Shown piece after piece: positions 55,692 through 64,000 of a DNA stretch of 64,000 nucleotides. Positions within the stretch are counted from its first letter, which is position 1. The number at the start of each line of letters is the position of its first letter. The position numbers were made by a program, and so were the translations under genes. A model generated the notes under the pieces. The model made no database searches and was not told where the DNA came from. It was given only the letters and a program-made list of their open reading frames with translations. Source of the DNA: Gonapodya prolifera JEL478 (lineage: Eukaryota > Monoblepharomycota > Monoblepharidomycetes > Monoblepharidales > Gonapodyaceae); NCBI GenBank assembly GCA_001574975.1, contig KQ965741.1:434001-498000 (forward strand), in the 5' to 3' direction.

Positions 55692-56942
55692 CTACTGCTT
55701 CCTCGTCCCGGGGGATCGCACGCCCACATCCACATTCACATCCCCTCCCCATCCATCCGGCAGCGCCCTCGGCCCAGTAGGAGGCGCCACCCGACCGGCA
55801 CCGGCACCGAGAGGCGTCATTGAAGGGCGAGTCGGTGTGGGGGTGGAGGCAAAGTGGGTTGGTGAAGCGGTGATGGGGGAGGCGAGTGGAAATGTGTGTG
55901 AAGGTGGCAAGGCTGGACTCGTCCGACCTCGTACCGAGCTGCTGGGGGACACGGCGTCTTCCCATCGGACACCCTTTGGTTTGGTTGTCCTCGCAGCCGC
56001 CTGCTCCGTCGTCTCGCTCGTCAAAACCATCTCGACATCCCTCACGACATCCTTCCCCGCTCCAGTCTCCTTCGTATCACCAGTACCCACGCCCACACAC
56101 TCACTCTCGCCCATCTCAGCGTCCCAATCGTACTCCGCCACTACGTAGGGTATGGGCGGCATATGGCCCCACCGACCTGCCCTCGCGCGGCGGGCCACTC
56201 CCTCGGCGAGCACTCTGCTGCCCAACCCTCCACTCCCACTCATGCTCCCATTCCCACTCCCGCCTCCTGGACGCCGCATTGTGGCCACGCTGACGGGCCT
56301 GTTGCGCGTCTTCGTCAAGTCGGGCTCGGACTTGGTCACGTCCACGGCCGCGCTTGCGAGGGATGCAGGACGGACTTTGCGCCGCGGGTGCGGGTGCGGG
56401 TGGGACAGTGCTGTGGGGCGGGCGGTGTGGGGAGGTGTCGGCGTCAAGGCACAAGGGGTGGACGTGGTGGTAGCAGTGGGGCTCGTCAACGTCATCCCTG
56501 TCACTTGCCCAGACAGGACTCCAGATCCTGACACGGGTCTGGGTAACGTACCCCCGCCGACTCCAATGCTCGACTCTCTCACGATGCGGGAGAGTGATGC
56601 CATGCGCTCGCGCTCGTCGTCCAGTGCGTTATCGTTCTTCTGCTTTTCGAGTGGGCGGGAGTGCGAGAATGGGAAGGTGAAGGAAGACCGGGGTGAGTTG
56701 GAGAATAGGCCCGACGGCTCGGACCTGGAGAGGGGGCGGGAAAGGGAGAGGGGGAACGGCATCGTGGTGGAGACTGGTGCGGGGGATGTGTTGGGGATGT
56801 CGGATGGCAGCGCAGTATGAAACCGGTCCGCTCGCACTAGTAGTTGCTTTAGTTGTATCGTATCTGCCTCGACGGGGAGTGGGGGAAGCAGGTGGAGGCC
56901 AAAGAAGATTGCGACCATCATCGGCGAAGACGGCGAAGACAT
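55692..56942 (-). CDS. Disordered Ser/Pro/Thr-rich protein
   Basis: Uninterrupted minus-strand frame of 416 codons, much longer than expected by chance even in GC-rich DNA. Composition is typical of disordered regulatory proteins, with Ser/Thr-Pro sites, an Arg-rich stretch (HPHPHPRRKVRPASLASAAVDVT) and possible short linear motifs such as KPKGVRWEDAVSPSSS and IPYVVAEYDWDAEMG. The nominal first 25 residues (MSSPSSPMMVAIFFGLHLLPPL) are hydrophobic in part and may be intron or upstream sequence; ATG 56762-56760 (MPFPLSLSRPLSR) is an alternative start. No family recognised. Confidence 0.5.
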   Translation of the reverse strand: MSSPSSPMMVAIFFGLHLLPPLPVEADTIQLKQLLVRADRFHTALPSDIPNTSPAPVSTTMPFPLSLSRPLSRSEPSGLFSNSPRSSFTFPFSHSRPLEKQKNDNALDDERERMASLSRIVRESSIGVGGGTLPRPVSGSGVLSGQVTGMTLTSPTATTTSTPCALTPTPPHTARPTALSHPHPHPRRKVRPASLASAAVDVTKSEPDLTKTRNRPVSVATMRRPGGGSGNGSMSGSGGLGSRVLAEGVARRARAGRWGHMPPIPYVVAEYDWDAEMGESECVGVGTGDTKETGAGKDVVRDVEMVLTSETTEQAAARTTKPKGVRWEDAVSPSSSVRGRTSPALPPSHTFPLASPITASPTHFASTPTPTRPSMTPLGAGAGRVAPPTGPRALPDGWGGDVNVDVGVRSPGTRKQ

Positions 56943-57277
56943 TCAGTCAAGCACAAAGTTAGCACAACATTTAAGCTTTATCATGTAATTCTAGCTGTAA
57001 GATATTGCATTCAGATTGGTGTCAGGACTACAAAAAGGCACACATTTGCGCTTGATGTTCGTGGAATGGATTGTCAACGCAAATACAGTCTGCCATTTCA
57101 ATATCATACAGACGATTGTACGCTAGTCTTCACTATCAATCAGTCGGGAGTAATTCAAGAAGGTCATGCCAGATCGTTGGGTGGCACCGGCAAAAATAAT
57201 CACATGACATCGGACATCTGTTGAGACTGTATCCCGATTCTTCATCCAACGACACCGCCGACCGAGAAACCGAACCG
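56943..57277. other. Divergent intergenic region
   Basis: About 335 bp, AT-rich around 56960-57010, between the disordered-protein gene and the hydratase gene. Presumed promoters; no specific motif identified. Confidence 0.4.
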
Positions 57278-58997
57278 ATGCCACCCGTGGACACGTCCAA
57301 GCTTCCTGTCACCGACATTCCCGTGAGTTTCCCCTGATTCGCGGGGGTGGAGCGCTCCACCTTGGTGAGGGCCTGTCTCATCGCCGTCACATCTAATCTG
57401 ACAGGTCAAGTACAACAAACGGGATCTCATTCTCTGTGAGGAAAATGCCCTTGCAAACGTCATTGCAATCCATCGTGTTCTGTGGACGATTGACTCCTCG
57501 TTCCCCTTCATCCTGGCACCCTTCACCAAACCTTTCGACACAAGATGCCGTCGGAATTGGTTGCGACGAGGTACGCCATCAAAACATTCTACCACCACAA
57601 TCCTTTCCTCCAACACTCTCCCACCCTCCCCTTTGGAAAGATGCGCTTCATCTACGAGAACGACTCCGACTTCACCGCCTTCCCCACATACCCCATCGTC
57701 CTTCCCTTCCGCGGTACAAGCTTTGACGTCGTGGACTTTTTCATGAGTGTGAGCGCTTAAATTTTTCGCGTTTCGTCTGTCGCGTGTCGGGTCATGATGG
57801 ATTCATTGCCCCATCCAACAGCAACTGCACTTGGCCGTCCCAATCCCCGGCGTCGACCTGGACCCGACAAAAGTCCTCGACGGAGAAAGGAGCATTGAGT
57901 TCTACGAGGCCATCCCGCTGGAAGCTGACGTGAGTGACCTTCCTCTCCAACTCTTCACTTTCCCTGTTCCCACCAACTTTACGTCCACCGCCAGCTCGTG
58001 ATCCGCTCCCGCATCTCCAACGTCTACGACGTGGGCAAAGCCGCGATTCTCGAGAACGAGACGCAGCTCGTGGACCCGGAGTCGGGCAAAACGTTTGTCA
58101 AGATGGTCGGACAGGCGTTTTTCCGTGATGCGGGAGGGTTCGGAGGTGCAAGACCGCCGAAGCAGAACGCGGACGCGACGGTGCCAAAGAGGAATCCGGA
58201 TAAAGTGAGTGGATTGGGATGAGTGGGGGCGGGGGAGGGGAGTCGAGCAACGGAGGCCAGAGGCCGGAGTTGCGAGTCGCGAGCCCAGCGAGCCCGAGGC
58301 CTAAGCGCCGTAAGGCGCTGACTGAAACTGACCACCGGATGCGAATGATTTGCACGAAGCGAGAATGATACAGCTCGGAGGGCATAATCCCGCCTCTCCG
58401 TTGGAGTCAAGCCCACAAATTTCATTCCCACGGCATTTGGCAGACCATCACGTTCAAGACCAACTGGAACCAAGCGCACATCTACCGCCTTTCTGGCGAC
58501 TACAGTGAGTCCCCTTCTCCCCTTCTCCCCTTCTTCCCTCCCGTTCTCACTTACACAACCCCACCACAAACCCTGCGACCTTTAGACCCCCTGCACGTCG
58601 ACCCCGGATTCTCCTCCATGGTCGGATTCAAAAAGCCCATTCTGCACGGCCTATGCTCGTGGGGCATCGCCGCGCGAGCGGTCCTCAAGGCCTTCGGCGA
58701 CAACGACCCGGCAAACTTTGTCAGCTACAGGGGAAGGTTCACGGCGCCCGTGCTGCCGGGTGAGACGCTTCAGACTGGTGAGTGCTCGGTATTGGCTCCT
58801 GCTCCTCGTTCTTGGCGCTGATGCTGGCGTGGAATGATTCCCCCGTGCTCTTTCAACCCACGTTAGAAATGTGGCTGCTCCGCACCGAAGGCGACAAGCA
58901 GACCGTTTCCTTCCAGACCAAAATTGTCGAAAGGAATATTTTCGCGATTGGCGGCGGGATTGCGGTTTTCAAAGTTGCCCCCAAGGCGAGCCTGTAG
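57278..58997 (+). CDS. 2-enoyl-CoA hydratase 2 (MaoC-like, MFE-2 C-terminal type)
   Basis: Nine exons (57278-57322, 57405-57435, 57545-57570, 57641-57748, 57822-57929, 57995-58204, 58444-58504, 58586-58777, 58867-58997), 303 residues with all phases consistent. The double hot-dog fold is shown by YNKRDLILYAVGIGCDE, YENDSDFTAFPTYPIVLPF, the hydratase 2 signature YRLSGDYNPLHVDPGFSS with the catalytic Asp and His, KPILHGLCSWGIAARAVL, and ETLQTEMW with FQTKIVERN. It hydrates trans-2-enoyl-CoA to (R)-3-hydroxyacyl-CoA in beta-oxidation. Unlike full MFE-2, no dehydrogenase domain precedes it. The C-terminus is ASL, which resembles but does not match the canonical PTS1 tripeptide, so peroxisomal import is uncertain. 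Confidence 0.92.
58296..58325 (+). repeat. Intronic hairpin repeat, third copy
   Basis: Copy C lies in the 239-nt sixth intron of the hydratase gene (58205-58443). It matches copies A and B of the Lcb3-like gene in the flanks (GAGGCCTA...GACTGA). Its core AGCGCC-GTAA-GGCGCT is a perfect 6-bp stem with a 4-nt loop. Upstream sequence also shares GAGC-AACG-GAGCC-like pieces with the region before copy A. Confidence 0.65.
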
Positions 58998-60258
58998 ATT
59001 GCGGTATTCGAACAGCCACAACACAATACACTTGGTAAACAGAAAGATTCGTTGACATCTGGTACCTCTTCCGTTGCAGATCAATGACTCAATGGAACGA
59101 ATATTTCGATTCGAGAGGAAGAACGTGATCGTGCGAAATTGTTAAAGGATGTCAGCAATCTGGTGTTGCCGCTCCCCTTTCCTTTCCAGTTTTCCGAGCA
59201 TCAACATCTTCAACATATTACGAGCCGTCCATGAGCTTGTTACGAATTTTCATTGGTTCACCCAAAAAGAACAAGATTTCAGATGGCAAGGGAGAGCTGT
59301 CGCGCTTTAGATCAAGCACGAAGCTCGGGGGCTCAATCCTCCCCCATACCAGCATCATACCGAGCTGATACCCGCGAGCCAAATGGGGTTCTCCAAGACC
59401 CGCCACATCCTCCGGAACGGCAACGACTCTGAAGTCTTTGGGGTTGGTGTGGCAAAACCCGCGACTAGTTGGCATCTCAATTGTTTGAAAAGGGTGAGAA
59501 AGGCACCAGTCCCCAGCACCGGTGCCATTTCCCAAAGTTTAAGACAACCCTTTTTCCTTCCCGGCAGCGCAGAGCTGGTCAGACCTTCAGACCGAAGGTA
59601 ATCCCAAGAGACCAAAGGAGCAACCCCGGCTGCGGGCAATCTTATACTCAACAGGGTCTCTTCCAACCCACCGTGTCCTCCAGAACGGCAACCAGTACGT
59701 GCTGGAGTATGTGAAGTTACAGTGCGGCAAAACCCGTCGTGCTGGCCTCTCTATTATTGCACGGGCGAGAAGAAGAACACCGCGTCCCTGGCGTCGGTGT
59801 AGCTTTGCAGCCTGTTGAGATTGCCCGTCCTCCTTTGCGACAGTGGTGCGGGAATCCATGTCGGACCTCGTCTCAAAGACGAAATGCCCCACCCAGAAGG
59901 GTGGAATAGAGGGGGAGTTCCGCTTCCAGGAATGGTTCCTGGAAATTGGAATGGTAACCTATAGGCATCACCACGGACACGCGAGAGCGTTCCATCAGTC
60001 AGCTTACCTCGGCAGATGCGCGAAGGCACTGTGTTGAACCAGATCCTGTCTTGCTGAGTATAATATTGTCCTCGTTGATTCCTTCGCCCTTTAAGCTTCA
60101 CAGGCGAGCGACGTTGTTTCAGATCCAAAAACCAGATGTTCTCCACCAGACCTCCACATTTGCAGGTATTGCTCCGTTTCCAGAGAGGATACCCGGACTT
60201 GTGACCATCCCTGTGGCTACCTGATTGCCTGATTGCATATGTTGGGCGCATCACACAG
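58998..60258. other. Gene-poor region with diverged internal duplication
   Basis: No gene I can support. Two diverged copies of a segment with TCCTC(C/A)(G)GAACGGCAAC and G(T)G(C)GGCAAAACCCG occur near 59409-59465 and 59681-59740, which looks like an old local duplication. The longest minus-strand frame (60407-59754) shows no domain. Confidence 0.4.
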
Positions 60259-60501
60259 TGAACTCTATTGGTGATGATGGGCCGCGTGCCATTGCCAAAG
60301 CCCTCAAAGTCAACACGATGCTGACTGAATTGGATCTTAGATGTGAGTGTGGAAACGTCATTGATTTTTGTTGCACCATGTATGGCTACCTGATTGCCTG
60401 ATTGCATGTGTTGCCAGGGAACACGATTGGTGCGGATGGGGCGTGTGCCATTGCCGAAGCCTTCAAAGTCAACACAATGCTGAGGAATGTGAATCTTGTG
60501 T
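60259..60501 (+). pseudogene. Two LRR (RNI-like) exons in tandem, isolated fragment
   Basis: Exons 60259-60342 and 60418-60501 are each exactly 84 nt, bordered by AG and GT(GAG) sites in the same phase. Each encodes one 28-residue ribonuclease-inhibitor-type repeat: N-S/T-IG-x-DG-x-x-AIA-x-A-x-KVNTML-x-x-x-x-L. The intronic flank (GGCTACCTGATTGCCTGATT) is duplicated too, so the unit of duplication is exon plus intron, about 170 bp. NACHT-LRR and related proteins have such one-repeat exons. No start, NACHT domain or stop was found nearby, so this is a remnant or part of an unresolved gene. Confidence 0.65.
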
Positions 60502-60782
60502 GTGAGTGGTCAGGTTTGAGCACACCGCATTTTTGTATGAGAGATGAAACTTTTCCCATTGTGATACAGACAAATCAGATTTACGGCACCTAGAAGGAGG
60601 CATTGAGAGCTCTACTGTTTGGGGGACGGAACAATAGTATTTCACTGTTTGGTAACTACTCCCTCCTCCCATAGACAGATGGACAGAGAGATCGAGAGAA
60701 TGGTATGTAGGTATGTAGTATGTAAAAATTTAGGATTTAGTATAATTGGAAAATTGGAATATGTTTGCTCCTGCGTGCTGCC

Positions 60783-61112
60783 TCAAGCCTTGCTTTTGAT
60801 CTGAGGAAGGCACAACGGCACTACAGTGCACAGTACAGCAGGAAGGAAATTGACATATCCTGCAGTCATAGAAAACCAACCTGGCTCGTTTTCCCGGGGT
60901 TGTAAGTTTGCCTCGTCCAGAGCGACTTTCTTCAGGGCGACTTCGATTCCTCTCCATTCCCCTTGACGGACCGCGCTGTATCCACCCCCACCAAGTTTTT
61001 CATGCGTCCACCGGACATCGCCATTGTCCACTTCCCAAAACTCTGGAAGGCGCACGCTCTGCAGGCCTGCCATGAATGAATGAATGGTTTTCCGCAGTAT
61101 GGTGCGACTCAA
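60783..61112 (-). pseudogene. Protein kinase N-lobe fragment
   Basis: Minus-strand frame with a kinase start: RWTHEKLGGGGYSAVRQGEWRG (Gly-rich loop) followed by IEVALKKVAL, where the first Lys of ALKK is the ATP-anchoring residue. The sequence then turns into non-kinase residues, and nothing resembling the rest of the catalytic domain is seen downstream; the opposite strand there holds LRR exons. Tyrosine-kinase-like kinases of this type are abundant in chytrids. It is likely a truncated copy. Confidence 0.6.
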
Positions 61113-61369
61113 AACAGACTGCGGTCAATCAAGTGAGGTGACGGTTGGTACATAATCTACAAACTTCGTCCATTCTCGGGCGCCGCTTCCGTGAATTTCC
61201 AACACACGTGGAATGATGAGCAGTCAAGCCTCTGTCTGGATTTCGTAGGTGGAACACAGAGTAAGGATGCCTCACATTACCCACATCACACTGAATTGGA
61301 GCTCGCGCAAGTCCGACAAATAGCTGCGTCTTTCACCAAAATGGCGCATGACACCCTGAATAGGTCGGA

Positions 61370-61600
61370 ATCATGTTTTTGATCCCAAATCTCCGTGGCA
61401 GAGGAACTTGAGTGCTCTGAACGGCATTTTGTCAGTGCGCAAGTGCCCTGAATTAGTTTGCCACAGAGATCACTCCGTGGCGAACTGGTTTGAGGGGCTG
61501 CCTTGGGCAGGTTTTCAGGGCCCCTTGATTTAGTTCGGCACGGAGATTTGGGGGGTCAGCCGACCCATCTCCGTGACTCTGTGACGAACTAATTAGGGAT
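61370..61600. repeat. Cluster of related inverted repeats
   Basis: Two hairpins with related arms. 61455-61486: AGTTTGCCACAGAG, loop ATCA, CTCCGTGGCGAACT (12 of 14 pairs). 61530-61592: arms TTAGTTCG...CACGGAGAT and ATCTCCGTG...CGAACTAA around a perfect inner GGGTC-AGCC-GACCC. A third, single arm (AAATCTCCGTGGCAGAGG) lies at about 61388. It may be a MITE-like or hairpin element. Confidence 0.7.
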
Positions 61601-62248
61601 CCTTGAGCACCGACAATCTACCGCTCAGGAAACTGGATCCCTCTGCCAGAGAGATATGGTTGGGTTTGGTTGACTCCCCAACGCATGGGACCTTGCACAA
61701 AGGCTTTCATGCGTCAAGCGTCGAAACTCTTCACACTTTCCAAGGGCGCCCACTCCCTCTGTGCAGGTATCCCCGTGCAGCTATCCTAGAGTAAAGAGGA
61801 TCGTTGATGGCGGTTGCGTACGCAGGCACTTGGGGCGATGTGAAACTTACAGAGGCGAAAGTAGGGAGGTCCCCCCGTGTGGACTTCGCAGAAGTTTGCC
61901 GGTTGCGTGACCAGCAGCCCCCATACAATAATTGTTACTACACTTTGTTTCTGGTTTAAGATTCAGTCGTCTTCGATATTCTGAATATCATTGGTACATT
62001 TGATGGTCTAGTACAAAAACTTTCCGGTCTCTCTTGGGCGTTTCATGTTTTACCACACACGATAGAATTTCTCAGCTCTTTCCCAACGTTGTATTGATTT
62101 CGTCTCATTTCTGAGAGTGACTCACCCAGTTTTGGAATGGGTGCCGACAGGTGCCGACCTGGTGGTTGTCTGTCCTTCTCCCTTGCCTGAAACCTCCCGC
62201 TCCCGCCGCCGCTCATACGCCCATCGAAAAACACCCATCATTCACGAG

Positions 62249-63357
62249 CCATGACAAAGTTCTTGTGTGAAGAAGACGCCATCTCACAGCCCATCGAAGG
62301 CGACGCTGCAAGCGCTGCGGAAGTTTCTTGGGGCAGATTGAACGGAAACGCCCGTCTCGACGAAACGGTGGTTTTGCCTCATTCAATGATCCTTTTGAGC
62401 GTGATCTGACACATTCCTCTCTCTCGCAAAGGCTCCTCTCGCGTGCACTTCTGGAACAGGCATTCGTGGCAGCTACAGCGATTTCCTCAAAAGGTACTTC
62501 GAGGAGGCAGGTGGTGTGGACGAAGAGAATGATGATGGAAGGTAAGCTGAGACCGCGGGATCTCACTTCCAGTTTCGTCATTGGTTGTGGTTCTCATTCC
62601 GACGCCAGGCTCACCTACGGCACCACCACGCCCGCCGCGTCGAGCATTGACTCCACGCCCGATGTGCCTCTTTCCAAAGCCGCCATCACTGGTATTACTA
62701 TGAAAAGCCTGTCCACCGTGGTTCCCTTCTTTCTGGCATTCTCCTGGCTGTCGCTGTAGCTGCTGTGTTCGGAATGAGCTCGTAAGTCTCGAAGCTCATC
62801 CCCATGCTGCATCGGACGGAAGTATTGATACTGTATATTGTCTGACAGCCGCCCGTGCTAAAACCGTACCGATGCTGGTGAGTTTTTGTTCTCATCTTTG
62901 ACCCACTTTATGGAATTGATGCGAATGAAATTTCGAAGATCTCGCCAAGATTTCGTCTGCAGTTCTCGACCTGAAAGGGGAACTGGCCTACCTTAAGAGG
63001 GTGAATGCAGCCTTGTTGGCGGACACAGGTTTGTACCGTATTTGCTCATCAATCTATGTGATCCCACTAAGTTAGCCCACCATTCCAGCTCGCAACATCG
63101 TCATGATCAAAGACGAGATAAATCATCTGAGGACCTCTATGGCTGAGTCTCGGGCGGAGATCCTCGAAGGCATTGAAGCCATACAGCGCAAAATTGCTAA
63201 GCTCGAGCAGGTCTACCACGAGGACGACGACAGCTTCGTTGTGAGTTGAACGAAGCTTTCTGTTTTGCCGCGGGGCTCTAACTTTGCTTCGCAACTGTGC
63301 CCAGAAGGTTCAGAAGTTGGCCCACGATTCTTCCAAACCTCCCCGCACCATAACGGT
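62249..63357 (+). CDS. Possible membrane/coiled-coil protein, model incomplete
   Basis: Exon-like blocks on the plus strand: from the ATG at 62249 (MTKFLCEEDAISQPIEG...GNARLDET), an acidic block near 62463-62541, a hydrophobic helix (LLSGILLAVAVAAVFGMSS) near 62720-62780, then coiled-coil exons near 62940-63028 (AKISSAVLDLKGELAYLKRVNAALL) and 63088-63240 (KDEINHLRTSMAESRAEILEGIEAIQRKIAKLEQ). A short last exon ends KVQKLAHDSSKPPRTITV at about 63357. The middle junctions do not come out in one frame by eye, so the gene may be degenerate or have splice sites I misjudge. A single-pass protein with a coiled-coil domain is plausible. No family recognised. Confidence 0.4.
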
Positions 63358-63726
63358 GTAATCTCCCGTCACCCCAAGATACGGTCCCGTCGATATGCAT
63401 TTTTTCACTCCAATTTTCACAATTGTATATACTCCACGTCACCACTTTGAATAACATCACTGGTTGGATCTAATCTTCAACAAAACGTTGAGTTCGTATC
63501 CACCCCATTGATGTCTGGAGCTGGTGATAAAGTGTATTTCGAAGCGCTTCATTGGTGCAATCATCTCGCTTTCTGTAAAAAGCGTACTGTTTCATCCGTG
63601 TGATATCACTTAACCCCGTACTTCTCGTTGCGAGAGATCACACGATCCAACTTCGAACTTCAAACCAGTTCGAACACCAGGCGCTTGCATCTATTACGTC
63701 ATCCAAAAAAAGCCGGGGCTATGTTT
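63358..63726. other. Convergent 3' region
   Basis: AT-rich in part; no gene, repeat or RNA seen. Confidence 0.35.
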
Positions 63727-64000
63727 TTATTTCGCATAGCTATTGAATGCCTGGAACACCGGATCCCTTTTCTCCACGATAGCATCCTGGGGAGGGCAAG
63801 ACAGGAAGAGACAACGGTCACCAAAAAAATGGACATCGAGCATCCGAGCGTGCAAGTGTACTCACCAATCCTTCGGGGTAGTCTGGCGACGCATATCCGT
63901 GGGCCTGAAACGCAACGAATCAGCCACCGGTCCCAATGCATAGCACCACCCGCGCGCTTGCAACCCACCTGTGAGTCCGCCTCCCTCTGCAACGCCCTCT
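63727..64000 (-). CDS. 3' end of an enoyl-CoA hydratase/isomerase-like (crotonase) gene, partial
   Basis: The last exons of a minus-strand gene that enters from the right edge. Exon 63904-63866 (AHGYASPDYPEGL) and exon 63786-63727 (DAIVEKRDPVFQAFNSYAK, stop) join in phase 0. The string S-P-D-x-x-E-G-x-x-A-x-x-E-K-R-x-P-V-F is the usual C-terminal ending of crotonase-fold enoyl-CoA hydratases. The active site would be outside the window, so the substrate class is unknown. Together with the hydratase 2 gene it hints at fatty-acid metabolism nearby, but they are of unrelated folds. Confidence 0.55.

Noticed and set aside
59754-60407. Minus-strand frame of about 217 codons
   Set aside because: No domain, and part of it is antisense to LRR exon 60259-60342.
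1-64000. tRNA and rRNA genes
   Set aside because: I looked for B-box-like GTTCGAxxC with a folding context and for conserved rRNA blocks and found none convincing. A tRNA scan would settle it.

Overview
This window reads as nuclear DNA of a zoosporic (flagellated, early-diverging) fungus. Genes are dense on both strands and split by many short introns, mostly 45-110 nt with GT..AG ends. The decisive clue to lifestyle is a complete axonemal gene (CFAP251/WDR66 family) beside typical fungal genes: an Lcb3-type sphingoid-base phosphatase, a Dal5-like MFS permease, and chitin- and glucan-active wall enzymes. A chytrid-grade fungus fits best. The genus cannot be read from the sequence, and I inferred exon structures by eye from frame, phase and protein family match.

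1-20.4 kb: 3' part of an ADP-ribosylglycohydrolase; a three-finger C2H2 protein whose start codon seems to be split by an intron; the nine-exon CFAP251 gene; an unidentified leucine-zipper protein; the eleven-exon cytosolic HSP90; an SMC6 gene carrying several lesions (probable pseudogene or badly assembled gene); and a secreted single-pass LRR protein. 20.65-21.33 kb is a minisatellite of about 13 units, each with a 15-bp palindrome.

21.3-42 kb: a coiled-coil protein, a short-chain dehydrogenase, a MYND-finger protein, a mitochondrial-type PPR protein, an FKBP-TPR protein divergent from a secreted CREG-like protein, the MFS permease, a BTG/Tob family protein, and a striking divergent pair in which proteasome subunit alpha-2 and 26S lid subunit Rpn9 share a 211-bp promoter.

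42.2-56.9 kb: a surface and cell-wall neighbourhood. A 1008-residue type II membrane protein joins a cysteine-rich doublet, CBM18, a GH18 chitinase and a GH16 beta-glucanase in one phase-consistent nine-exon frame. Next come a secreted GH5-like enzyme with a Pro-Val-Pro-Ala tail, the Lcb3-like phosphatase, a membrane protein with the same kind of Pro-Val-Pro-Ala ectodomain, and a disordered protein. Together they suggest local concentration of wall-remodelling functions, though they are not an operon and co-regulation is only inferred.

57-64 kb: a stand-alone 2-enoyl-CoA hydratase 2, then gene-poor DNA with LRR-exon and kinase fragments and inverted repeats, a small coiled-coil gene that I could not fully resolve, and the 3' end of a crotonase-like gene running off the right edge. 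A short hairpin repeat family occurs in introns of two unrelated genes 7 kb apart.
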